Shown here piece after piece: positions 13,001-25,200 of a stretch of 64,000 bases of DNA. The stretch covers positions 4,030,501 to 4,094,500 of the forward strand of contig JAXDDX010000018.1 of NCBI GenBank assembly GCA_034670405.1. Direction: 5' to 3'. A program made the translations under genes and the position numbers. This stretch comes from Hoplostethus atlanticus. Lineage: Eukaryota; Chordata; Actinopteri; Trachichthyiformes; Trachichthyidae. How positions within the stretch are numbered: the stretch's first letter is position 1; the number at the start of each line of letters is the position of its first letter. The notes under the pieces were generated by a model. It made no database searches. It was not told where the DNA came from and saw only the letters and a list, made by a program, of their open reading frames with translations.

Positions 13001-14400
13001 TAAAACAGTGTGTGTTCAATACTCTGACTACGTCCTGACAGCGTACACCGGTGGCCCGTTAGCCTTAACATATTCACCAAACCGGATAGAGACCTCATTA
13101 ACCTTCGTGCGGCCGTACACGTACCCTGGGCAGTCGCAGCCTTCAAAGCACTAAGATCACTGCAGAACCGACAAAAATAGCTGGGGAACGTTAGCCGAGC
13201 TGTGCAAAGAGATATAATCCTACCAATGCCACTGTTCCAAAGTGTCATTTCAGATTTGCTTTCCCTTGGTACAGGCTTTATGGCATGTATCAGAGTGACC
13301 TTTGATGGACACACAGGAGCTTAGCACATAGAGGAACTGATTTTTTCAGCGCTGCAAATGAAGTCTAGTTCATCACAAGTCAACTAGAACATGTGAGGGT
13401 ATAGGCTCAACACTGAGATCAGCACCGGCCACTGACTGCTAACGGTGTTTTCTATACCGAGGTGGTAGCATTGGACAACATTCATTCATCTCCGTGCTTT
13501 ACTGAGTTTCTGAGGGAGGGAGACTCGCTCTGCTTCCATGACGGGATCTGCAGAGAGCGGCTGCCACTGAACGGTTTAAGTGAATGCTCCAAATCTTCAC
13601 AACATCCTGGAGAGCAGTTAAATCCTTCGGCTGCATGTCTCGGGTAATCCCGCCTGGGATTGATCCTACAGTAGAAAGAGAAAAACAAAGCAATTGGCGT
13701 ATTCTGTTCATCGTTGTAATGGATGCAATGCTTTATCAGTGCTTGTACAGTGCACTTTGTGTGCATGATATTAGGAATAGCAGCTCTAGGCTGAACACAT
13801 GAATGACCACATGAATCCCTGGTTGATTTCACCTGGGAGATCCGCTTCGATCAGTGCGGATTAAGTTCAGGAGAGAGGCTACACAAGGATTCTTTTTTTT
13901 TAGCCTTGAGATAGTTGACACATGGATTGCATGGACAGTAAGTGCCATTCAGAGAGTGAAGTTGATAGATAGATGACGCAACAGACAGGTCATGTCAGCA
14001 GATCGGCACAATTCCTTTTCAAAGCCATTTCAGACAAAAGCTTTAAGTGGCTCCTATGAAGCAGCCTAGCAAGATGGCATGTTTCTATTGGTGCGGTAGC
14101 GTTGTTGCTGGGGGAGCATGAGGTCATGGGTTCAAGCCCCATCCCTATCAAATCGGTGTCAGAAGTGAATGATGTGGAGGGCCGTTGGAGAGATGTGTGT
14201 ACTGTGGACCCGGGGAGCTGAGTGTATGTGTTTCTGATCAAAACATGAATGTTTTTTTTAGCACATAGTCCCTATGACCTTTACTTGCTTCCACATTCAG
14301 ACAAAGCGCCCTGCTACCTGTCAGCTAAAAATACTACAAATTAATTAAAATAGTATAACTGTAGTATTTATATTTTGATCTGTGTACAAACTACTGTGTA
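10041..14400. other. Non-coding DNA, no gene recognised
   Basis: It contains a C homopolymer (about 11645-11656) and a G-rich stretch (11878-11893). A tRNA B-box-like GGTTCAAGCCCCATCC occurs at 14132-14147 without a clear tRNA body. No exon pattern seen. Confidence 0.55.
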
Positions 14401-14519
14401 GTTTGAAGGTATTTTCAACCGTATTAGATGAACAGTTCAAGAAATACAGGCCTTTTTGTGCATGGTTCGCCTAGTTCATGGTGCTCAAAATGTGAAAAGA
14501 TCATCAGTGGATCTATAAG

Positions 14520-15150
14520 GGACAGAAAATTGCAGAATGCCCTTTGAGATGTTTAAAATTGGCTTATTATTCTGCTGATATACATTGAGTCTTGTCCTGG
14601 AAGCAGTTTTTAAACCAGGAATATGTTTTTAACATCATAATACAACCAACTGCATTGAAAGCGTATGAAAGATCAACAAACAGAGCTTCACAATGCTACA
14701 TATTGTCTTTGGCTTTCACAATATCCTTAAGTTCCTTTTATTGCCTCACAGTCAGTCGGGCCACAAGTGATATATTCTATTAGGGCCTGGTCTAATGCCA
14801 GACTGATGTAAGGTCAGGAGAGTTTTTAGTTAGAAATGCCCCGGGAATACATTAAGCTGGTAAATAATTGATGGTTCAAACAGTTTTGCCAGGGCAGTAG
14901 TGTTTTTGGATAGAGGGGGTAGTTGTTTAAATCACTCATATCACCATTTTTGTGTGTAGGGGAAGTACAGTATGTACAGGGACAGTTGAAATGATGAGCT
15001 GGGGCAGATATGAATTGGGCAGAAGGTTTTAGGAGGTAGGGACCAAGCATGTCAGTTCCTCTTGACATTGTAATGCTACTTCTACATAAGGCATCATACA
15101 CTTCTGTAGTGGTAACACAGAGAAAGGACAGTCGGAGGGAAGCCACTGTG
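14520..15150 (-). pseudogene. Decayed LINE reverse-transcriptase fragment
   Basis: Minus-strand translation shows the order of a non-LTR retrotransposon reverse transcriptase. Near 15075-14940 are GTDMLGPYLLKPSAQFISAP and HFN. Next comes GDMSDLNNY followed by a decayed PISK..LAK..E-like part (about 14937-14880). Then comes ALFVDLSYAFNAV with the (F)VDLSKAFDTVDH motif (near 14690-14650). Last is DKTQCISAE (near 14604-14578). Frameshifts and stops separate the blocks, so it is dead. Motif style fits L2/Rex1-like LINEs of fish; the clade cannot be fixed by eye. Confidence 0.72.
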
Positions 15151-15359
15151 AGACAATCATCAAGGCAATTTGACTGGACTAGAGCTAACCTGCCATGTCA
15201 CATATCAGTAATGGTAAGCCAATTCACCGACTTGAGAGGATTCACTGACGATACAGGATTGAGAGGTTCAGTATTGTTTGCTGTCCCTGTCCTTGCTGAT
15301 GAATCTGTCAAAGGTAGTGTGTTTGTTTGTCAACAGCAGTAAACATGGATGAAAAATAA

Positions 15360-18300
15360 CTTAGCACACTACTAACATAACATCATAGATAGATAGATAG
15401 AAAAAAGCGAATCAAATTGTGTGCAGCTCCTTTATAAAACCGTTTCAGATGTAGTCCCAGACAATTTAGCAGCTCTACGCAACCGCAGCACCTGAGATGA
15501 TTTGATTTGAAAAGACACATGTATGGATTATTTGTTGGGTCTATTTGTCGACAACACATTTAGAAGTGTGGAGTTTGCCAACTCTTTTCTATTGGGAACT
15601 CGTCTACTGTCATCAATAGTTGAACATCTATTACAAATGTCTTTTATCTGAGGCTTGAGGCAGCCAGTTGATACCTCCAGTCAGAAGTATATATATAAAA
15701 CGTTTTTAGCACAGAGAGAAGTGCAGAAATGACCTTGAACATATCTGGCTAGTTCACTGCCTCCTTTTCTATCTGTGACCATTGTACCCATTTTGATCTA
15801 TATCAACACCTATTATTGACTCTGTATGCTCATATCGCTGTTGCACTGTTGGGTTTGTTTCCAGTGTCCAGATGCAAAAAGAACCAAACTAAATCGTACA
15901 ATTAACCAAAACCATGCTGTGGTTTAAAATCATTCTGTAAAATCATGACTGGATGTTTTCACCCCGTCGTCCTATCTGCCTCCTTGGTAGTTTGTCGCGG
16001 GAACGTGAGCGAGGCCATTAATAGAAACACCATTCAATCTAGGGCTCGGCTGTGGGGGCTGGGTGGACTCATTTAACAAAGGTGGAGCCATTTCACGTGT
16101 GTGGCAGGAAATCGCTGTACCAATATGGCACACGATACTGTGGAGTGGAGTGGAGTAAACAGGGTTATTATACAGGACTGGGGGACTGGATACCACACTG
16201 TGAGAGGGTGGTACTAGACAAGTTGCTATGGAAACAAGGGCTGACTCTTGGCTTGGTTTTTTTTTTTTTAAAAGACTCAGATGCCATGTTCATGTGAGGC
16301 ATGATACACAGGCATGTACCACTAGGATGGGTGATAGCTGTCGGAGTTCAACCGCTGCTCGGCCGGTGGAGAGCAGCGGGGCGTCTCTGAAGTTGGGGTA
16401 CGCCGTTCCCTCTTTAAGAGCACTGCACCTGCTTTGCTCGAAACATGAACAATGATTACAGGGCACCTTAGACATTTGTGCCTGCATGGATAAATGTGTT
16501 TGAGAACCTTTGATGGTTCTCAGCGAGAAACGTGAGCTGGGTTTCAATGTCAGCTTCCCTGGCGTTCCCGGACAGTGCACAGAGGCTGCTCTATGTGCTC
16601 TATGTCTGATGATGGAGCCACCCACCACCAGAAATGTCTTACAGAGATTGGGTCAGGGAAAAGGGAGGTGCATACGGCATCAATCACGACACAGGATTTG
16701 ATTTTACAATCCCTTGCGTCGTAATCCAGGGTGAGCATTCATGCAGAAGACCAATTCAGATGTCAAATGGCGACTATAGAGGACATCATGCTACGGCGTC
16801 ATAAATCAGACAGACAGCACCTTTCCCTAGCCACCTAATCTAAATGCTACAAGGTTGAGTGTGTGATTGCGGGTATGTCACTGGGGTTATCAAGTGGTCT
16901 CCTCCCATCACAGATGTTTAGTTGATTTAAGCCCATGATGCCTCCAGGAGGCTAAACAGTGATTTCTGGCATTGCAGAAAGGTATTTCTCAGCTTGGGGG
17001 CCTTAACCATAAACACACAATCACCTCTAGACTTTAGTTTGGAACAAGGGACCGCAAGAAAGGTCAGAGGACCTCAGCGACATAGATGTAGACTAAGGAG
17101 TCAACAACCACAGGAAGGAGGCAGGCTGTGAACAGCCTTGTTGGAAATTAAAAGAATCTTAAAAAATATTCAGAAATTGTCAGGTAACCAATGCAGTAGG
17201 GGCCATAGGAAGTAGCCTCACAGCTGCATTGGACCAGTTGTAAGCGATAGAAAGTGGCTTGGCTAAGGCAAAATTATAAATTATGAAATTATAGACCAGC
17301 GGCTTTCTGCTAAAATGTATGAAGTAATCAGGCCCAAATCCAGTGTTGCTGGAGTTCCCATTGAACTCCTTAAGAAAATGAACTAGCAGAAGCCCCACTG
17401 CTGCAATTTGAAGCATGACATAAGGAGGACACTGGTCTGTGGCAGGTACACTACCTAAGGACTTGGCTATTGAGTCATCAAAGAGCACACAAGGTCCTTC
17501 ACACATTTATTTATTCCACACTGGACCAAAGTATTGTGGATTCCATCCATAGTTGCCAATCATTTACTGAGGCAAGTGGATGCATCTCACAGGAGGACAT
17601 CAACAATCTGTTGCTGTAAATGGGTCACAAATCTCAGGCAGTTACTAGTAATAACACAAACTATAAGTTAGTGTCTGTCAAAAGTCTCAAATGAAATGAA
17701 TTGTATATAACCCAACTCTAGTTATGTGCACGTACTCAGCACCACTATTATTGATTATTATTGACTATAATGAGAAAACGGGCAAAGAAGAAGACCAAAT
17801 GCTGATATAAGCCAAAAAATAAATAAAAAATACTATCTACAAAGCCAATCATTTTTTGGAAAGAGCACCAGAATCAACTTCAATATTTATTAGCAACAAA
17901 AAAATCATTAAGGTAACAGGAAAACAAGTCAGCAATACTATCTGCCCTGCCACAGAGCATATCGTCACTGGAGGGGGCATTGATACTGTTACTTGGGGAG
18001 CATGAAGGTCGGCAGTGTGAGCTTCAGGGTCGTGCACGCTGCTGAATAGATTTAAATTGCTTCTGTTTTTTTTGCACCTGCCTAACTACACCAAGGAGTG
18101 GACAAAGTACTGCAATTGAATTTTTTAGTTGTCAGTGAGACGCCTTATCAGCTTTTGTTTTGCAAGAATGAAGTTTGTTGCTGAGCCGTTTGCTCAGGCA
18201 CTAGTTACCGTCAGATTTTCAAATATAGAAGGTGCATGTGAACAGCACAAAGCCTACACTATACCACTAATAGCTTTTTGTAAGGCTTTTACATACATGT

Positions 18301-18469
18301 CTTTCTCATATTTAGCTACATATATCTCTTGCTTGGTGATATGTTGTCTTTGTGTGAGGGAATAAGTAAGAGAGAGTAGAGAGAAAAGAGCAAGGAAGAT
18401 AAATAAAGATTCATCATGTTACTTCCTCACGTTCCTCAAACCTACAGTGTTGTGTGTGCGCTCTGTGTG

Positions 18470-18509
<40 letters not shown>

Positions 18510-19355
18510 AAGCTGGCTGGGTAGCAGCACTGCACCACTGCACCTGCTCTTGAGGCTACAGATGAGAGAGGAGATGCATGAGAACTAGCAAGACAGGAAG
18601 AAGTCTCTCACCTTACTGACAGCGACAAAAAGGTTTCACCATCAGTTGATTGACGTCAGTTTGGTCAAAGACGAGGGAACAGTGAATGATGATGACAGGA
18701 ACTGGCTGAGCCTTACCGTAAACACTACCCATTTTGTTGGTGAGTTAAACTGAGAATAAAAACTCTATATAAGGATATAGGTTAGGTGGTTTGAGGATGA
18801 AGCAAAGTACTTTCACTTTAGCACAAGAAATAACGTATAGCCTCTTCATTGAGCTATTCCTCTGATTTCTTCATAGCGGTTTGTTTTCTGCTACTCGTTA
18901 TCATTAGAATTGAAAGATATTATAGAAATTTTGCTGCCGTGACAAAACAGCAAAACTATGTGTCTTTGTGTGTAAGCGAGAGAGAGTTTATTTTTATTTC
19001 TGTTTTATTTAATCAGTCTTAAGACAGGAAGGCCCCCTCCCCTGTGTTATTGTGAGCGTGTGCAGGGTGGATGTGGTGAGCATTCAGTCTGCTATGGAGC
19101 TATTTATGGAAAGGAACAAATAATAATGAAAGAAAAAAAGGGTACAAGGTAATACTGAACAATAAAACAAACGTCAGACGTGCTTGCTACTTTATTGTCG
19201 AAATTCAATACTTACTATTTTTTTCAAAGACAGACAAAAAACATTCTTCTCCTTCACCGTGTTACCCGTTGACTAGGAGCTTGTGGCTGAATAGAAAGTT
19301 GTTCACAAAGATAATAGCAGTGTAGGTGAATGATGGTTATTGTCTTTGTACACAG
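15360..19355. other. Non-coding DNA upstream of sipa1
   Basis: No exon recognised. A stretch at about 17050-17500 looks like a decayed dispersed repeat but I cannot name it. A TG microsatellite lies at 18473-18508. This may be sipa1 first intron if the distant 5' exon is real. Confidence 0.5.
18473..18508. repeat. TG microsatellite
   Basis: Uninterrupted (TG)18. Confidence 0.92.
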
Positions 19356-19909
19356 GTGGCCAGTGGAAGAGACCAAGGAGAAGCAGCAGGCACTGAAGAG
19401 TGCCCACCGATGGATGACATGTTAGAAAGGTTGATACAGGCAGAGCCTCTCCTACACAGAGGACAGAAGGCGGGGCTCCAGTGATGATCACACTTCCCTT
19501 ATCTTCACTCCACAGGAAGGAGCACCCCACAACTAGACTACCACCAAAACACCTGGACGGACTCCTGCAAGACCCTGAGACAGCTGCATATTCTCCTGAT
19601 CAGAATCAGAGTTCACTCTATTTGCCAGCACACGCAAGAACTTGCTGACTTGTGATAACCGGTGCTTCGATACACAGCAGAGCATATGATTTCTCTGCTG
19701 TGAGTGTGGCACGTCATAGGGGCATCTATGATAATCCAAGGGATGAGAGAGTTCAGCCATCTTCAGCGGTGTGAGGAGTGCATTTGTTGCTTTTACTGAC
19801 CAGGATCGTGTCGCCCTCCCAGTTCACCACCAGCACCATTGAGAAATTTCAACAGGGAGAGCAAAAAGCTCTTGAGCAGTGTGAAGAGCAAATCCGAATC
19901 TCAGGCAGC
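19356..19909 (+). other. sipa1: sipa1 5' UTR / upstream splice acceptors
   Basis: Two acceptor-like sites precede the start codon: TTTGTACACAG ending 19355, and TTTTACTGACCAG ending 19803. The main frame is closed by TGA at 19772, so this stretch is untranslated unless an upstream exon splices to 19804. Which site is used cannot be told from sequence. Confidence 0.4.
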
Positions 19910-21014
19910 ATGCAATCTGATGACCTCTTCATCCGCAAGTTTCGCCGTCAGAGCGTGCGGCCGACCATTGCCACCGTCAACTTCGACCCCAAGCGGGATG
20001 GAGGTGTAGTGGAGTGGCCACCCAGGAGGGAGAGTGAAGAGGCTGATGGAGGGAGCCTTACTCCTAGCCGCGTGGGGCTGAATCTGCGGTCGGGTGTTGG
20101 CCGGGGCCACATTATGCAGAGGAGCAACAGCGATGTAACCTTGGGAGACTTGGATTCCTCTGGGAAGGCAGGAGGAAAAGCAGCTCGGGCAGTTGGTGAG
20201 AAGGTGGGCGCAGGGGCTCAGGGAGACTCAGGTGTGCTACTACATAGGGAATACGGTAGTCTCTCCTCACTGGAAAGACAGACTCAAGCCCAGGAACCAG
20301 GCACAGATGATCAGGGGACCCTGAGTCCAAACGCCCTCCGTTTCAAAGACCCTTTCCTGCTTTTAGGACTGCAGGGCAATCCCCCAGAACCTGATGGATT
20401 CTTCCGGGGGCTGGTTGCTCCCACAGGGGACTCCCCAAAGCCTGCCAAGCCTCCGAAGCCTGAGGGTCTTAGTAAGAAGGCCAAACCAATGCCCCCTCAG
20501 ATCCCTCATGACAATATAGGGGGCGGAGCCTGGGTAAGGAACTTTGCCCACTACGATGTTCAGAGCATCCTGTTTGACCTCACGGAGGCGGCCACAAACA
20601 GAGACAGCATTGGACGGAAAAAGAATATCACCTCAGGGGCTTCAGCCGCCTCACAGCTGCGCCCCCTCTCCCAGGTCACGCCGTCCTCACCTGCGCAGGG
20701 CGGGGGCGGCAACGGCGGGAACGCAGACGACCCCGAGCAGTCGCTGCTCTTGGACGAAGGCGACGGTAACGACAACGAGCTCTTGCTCAGCTGTCCCCAC
20801 TTCCGCAATGAGATGGGGGGCGAGGAGCGGGTGGGCCTGGGTCGATCCCAGGGCAGACGGGGCCTCTGGTTGAGCCTACGCAGCCCCAATGATGCAGTGT
20901 CAGTGCTGGAGGAGCCCAGGGAGAGTCATGTCCAACAGCAAGGCAAGAGCAACTTCTTTATAGAGCACGCAGACCTGGGAGCCCACTACTATCGGAAATA
21001 TTTCTACATGAAAG
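19910..21014 (+). CDS. sipa1: sipa1 coding exon 1
   Basis: Residues 1-368 plus one base. It opens with [12 protein letters not shown], matching the human start region, followed by a low-complexity Ser/Gly/Pro-rich stretch. [12 protein letters not shown] lies near residue 212 and [13 protein letters not shown] closes the exon. Donor is AAAG|GTGAGT. A strong-looking internal donor (TGG|GTAAGG, 20531-20538) lies inside the exon and could give shorter transcripts. Confidence 0.93.
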
Positions 21015-22181
21015 GTGAGTGCGTTTTTGATTATTTTTTTATGCCCATCCAAAAGTGGGAATCATAAGACAGTTGTGTTTTGAATTAGCTTGTAACATTA
21101 CGTGGCTATATTGTTATTACAGAACATCAGAATTTCTTTGGCATGGATGATCGTCTTGGTCCAGTGGCCATCAGTTTCCGTAGAGAGGAGAAAGAGGGAT
21201 CCAGTGGAGCTCAGTATAACTACAGAATCATCTTCCGTACTACAGAGGTAGGTCTGCACTTTTAAACATGTTGTCGTTCAGTGCACGCAGAATTGATCTA
21301 TGTAAGTGGATGTGAAACCTTCCTGTCTCATCCGAACTCTTCCCCAGTTGAAGACGCTGCGAGGTTCCATCTTTGAGGAGTCGGTGCCCTCTGCCGCTCG
21401 CCACACCACCCCTCGAGGCTTGTCGCCCAAGAGGCTGCTGGAGTTCATCATCCCTGAACTGAACCTGCACTGCCTGCGCCTGGCCTCCAACTCGCCCAAG
21501 GTCAGAGACACCCTGCTGAAGCTGGACGAACAGGGGGTGAGTGTGGCCGCTGCTTCTGATACTAACTCTACTAATCAACTCAATACAAGAATGTCTCCAA
21601 GCTCTTCCCTGTGTTTAGATCTGCAATAGTAAAAAATAGTCTTTTTTTGAACAATCTTGGTATTTAAATCTATGGTGATAATGAAAATAAACCTTTTTCT
21701 CTGTCTCCTAAATGTAGCTGAATTTCCAGCGTAAGGTAGGAGTGATGTACTGCCGGGCCGGACAGAGCTCAGAGGAAGACATGTACAACAACGAGAGCTC
21801 TGGGCCGGCGTTCGAAGAGTTTCTGGATCTGCTCGGGGAGCGGGTGCGGCTGAAGGGCTGGGAGAAATACCGAGCTCAGCTGGACATCAAGAGTGAGCTG
21901 AAAACATGGCATCTAGTCGCTGGATCTCACCTTGTGGCAGAAATATTGTCAAAAAGGGCATCAGTGCACCACTGAAAGCCTAAGATAGCTCCTATCTGCC
22001 AACATGTAATCTCAGTAATGGCATAGTCACTGTTGATTATCTCAGAGCTTTTGTTTTCTCTTCAGTGAATGGAAGATTGCAGCAGATTTGACAGATTTTA
22101 CCCTGGTTGTGTTAGTTTCGCTTACCAAACCATAGACATTGGCTGATTTTTGTAAACATCTGCCTATCTAACTGTTTGTGT

Positions 22182-22222
<41 letters not shown>

Positions 22223-25200
22223 GTGCAGCGGACTCAACGGGGACCCATTCCCTCTACACGCGCTACCAGGACTACGAGATTATGCTGCATGTGTCCACTA
22301 TGCTGCCATACACAGCCAACAACACTCAACAGGTAGACAAGACACCCATATACCTAACAGAGACATGATTCACAGTAATTATGAAGTTAATCTGCCTTTG
22401 AATGTGGAACAAGAGCACTGTCCCAAACCAAGCACACCTCTTGGGGTTCACAGAATGAAAATCGTCTCAAATGTGTTACCATTATTCTGAAAAAAGATAC
22501 ACCAACCTAGTAAAACCTACACTACTCGTGTCTATTCAGACTGTCATGCTTTAGTAAATGCTTCTTTATTCCTCAATAAGCATGACATAGAAATCCTGCC
22601 CCCCAGTGTTCACTCCCACTATGAAGGCATTCACTCACTGCTCATACACAGCCGTCCTGGCTGGCAGGAAGGAGGACTGTCAGTATAAGCCTGTCTGGTG
22701 TGACTTGAACTGAACTGGGACGTGAAAGATCAACAACGATGAGAAGGTGAAATAACAAAAACACGGTAAAACAGGAGCTCCCTGCCTCTAACCTGCCTCT
22801 CTCTCTCTCTCTCTCTCTCTGTTTTGCTTCGGTAGTTGCTGAGGAAGAGGCACATTGGGAATGACATAGTGACTATAGTGTTCCAGGAGCCGGGCGCTTT
22901 GCCCTTCACGCCCAAGTCCATCCGCTCCCATTTCCAACACGTCTTCATAATCGTCCAGGTTCATGAGCCCTGCACCGACAACACCTATTACAGGTCTGAT
23001 TTGATCCTATGTGTCACAACCTCTATGAAATACCATTATTGATCCCCAGGGATGTAGAGGAGGGTAAAACACATCTTAACTTAAACTCATTTTAATGCAA
23101 TAGAGTTTTCCCTCATTTGTCTTTTTGGAAAAAAATTGTTTTCTGAAAATATCATTGATTTCTGTTCATATTAGTGGCTGTTTGCCTTATGATGATCACC
23201 GACTGGAGGTCATAGTTCGCCAACATTTTGTCTACCAATACCTTACTGGTGATATCCATGCAAGTTAATGTAATTGCAGCTCAGGAGAAAATACAAATTT
23301 CATTTTGCAAAACTGATCTGTGTCAATGCCACAGCGAAGCTAAAGTGTGCTGTGTTTGTAACTGTGTAGAGTATTATACTCTTTATTTCACTGGCATTGA
23401 AATAAAATGTATCAGCTGTGCTCTCATTCCTCTTTTTCGCTTTCTCTTTCAGGGTGGCTGTGACACGCTCGAAAGACATCCCATTATTTGGCCCGCTGTT
23501 CCCCAAGGGTGCCCATTTCCCCCGCTCGCCTGCCTTCAGAGACTTCCTGCTGGCCAAGGCGGTGAACGCCGAAAACGCCGCGGAGAAATCAGAGAAGTTC
23601 CGCTCCATGGCCACCCGCACGCGGCAGGAATACCTGAAAGACCTGGCTGAAAACTATGTGACCACCACGCCCATCGACTCCTCCACCAAGTTCCCCCTGC
23701 TTTCCCTGGGAGGCAAGCGCAAAGACAAACTGAAGGGTGCCAAGGGGGCCGAGCTGCACAGCGCCGGGGCGCTGGTGTGGGCCGTGGTGGTCAACGGTGG
23801 AGATGAAGGGGAGACCGGAGAGCACAAGCTCCCCTGTCTGCTGGGGGTGTCGGCCGAATCGGTGGTTCTCATCGAAAGATACACGAGGAGGGTGGTGTTC
23901 AACTGCTCCTGCCGCGATGTCATCGGCTGGAAAGCAATAACAGAGTCGAAGGACGGCGGGCCTTGCTTGGATATCTTCTATGAGCGCGGCGAGTCAGTGT
24001 CAATCAGCGTGACGGAGAGCCAGGCGGAGGACATCCGAGAGGTGGTGCAGAGACTTGAGGTGGGTGGTTTCATTCACTGCTGTATGCTTTGCGGTGACTG
24101 TTTTATATCTCTTTCTAACTTATTCATGGTGGCACCTCTTTGTCTGTAGCTGGTGACCCGGGGCTGTGAGGCGCTGGAGGTCACTCCCCTGCGCGACGGC
24201 GTGGGCCAGCCTGGGTTCCTGATGAGCGAGGAGGGCTTCGTGACGGAGCTGCAGCGCTTCTGCTACGCCGAGAGCGGAGGTCTGCAGTTGTGGGCTCGCG
24301 TGGTGCGGCTGTGCGGGCACTCCCTAGTTCACCTCGGTCCAGAGGAGAGGACCAGGCTGCTCCGCACCGCCCACAAGATCCACATCACTGTCATCCCGCC
24401 GGACGAGAATGGCAAGCCTCGCAGGTCAGGAGGTTGGGGAGTGGAGGAGAGGAAGGGATGGTGAGAGATAGTGGAGCGGAGGAAACTAATAAGGGGAGGG
24501 TTCAGGTTATCAGGCTTAAGGGGGGAGAGCGGAGACAAAGTGAGGCTGGAGCAGAAGGGCATGCAGCAGGCTGCGGAGGGTGAAGAGTAACGCTGATAAA
24601 GGGGTGAGAGAGAGGTTAAGAAGATAAGGAGGAGGGAGTAATGGGACAATTTAATTCAGAAAACAAGGGAGGTGCCATTCTGGGGTCATAGCTCACTCAC
24701 TTGTTTATGATGCACCAGCTGGCTAACAACCAATCAGTCCCTCTAATGACCCTTAATCATACTGGCTCAGGTGAGATGGACAAAAGGCTGCAGCCTGGCG
24801 TAGACAGCATGTTTGTTAGAACTGTTGTGAAACCGCTATCACATCGGACGCCTCTGCAGCTCACAGCAGCATTTCAAAACCGGTGGCAGAAGCATCCTCA
24901 GAGAACTCCCCTTGTTGGCTGACATTTTACTGACACGAGTGCTCTGCCACAACAAAGCATAGACTGTCACAAAGTTGTCAGATTTCACGAGGGGTAGCTT
25001 GGATTTCAAAGAATAGATGCGTAGACGAATACAGTGATTTTATTTCCAGCTCCTTTTGTGTTGGCCTGTTTCTCCTCCAGAATGCTCGATGACTCAGTGG
25101 TGCAATAACAAGCGGGATGGAAAAGGGAAGCATGACTGGTTTCTTCCTCACGAGTCCATTGTTTGTTTCGTGTTCTGCAGAAGTTTCTCGGAGCTGTACC

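Noticed and set aside
13482..13832. 116-codon minus-strand frame
   Set aside because: No splice context or recognisable domain; composition is like the surrounding non-coding DNA.
14090..14160. tRNA B-box-like GGTTCAAGCCCCATCC
   Set aside because: No convincing A-box, stems or SINE tail around it. Not called.
20544..20889. 109-codon frames on both strands within sipa1 exon 1
   Set aside because: Shadows of the sipa1 frame in GC-rich coding sequence.
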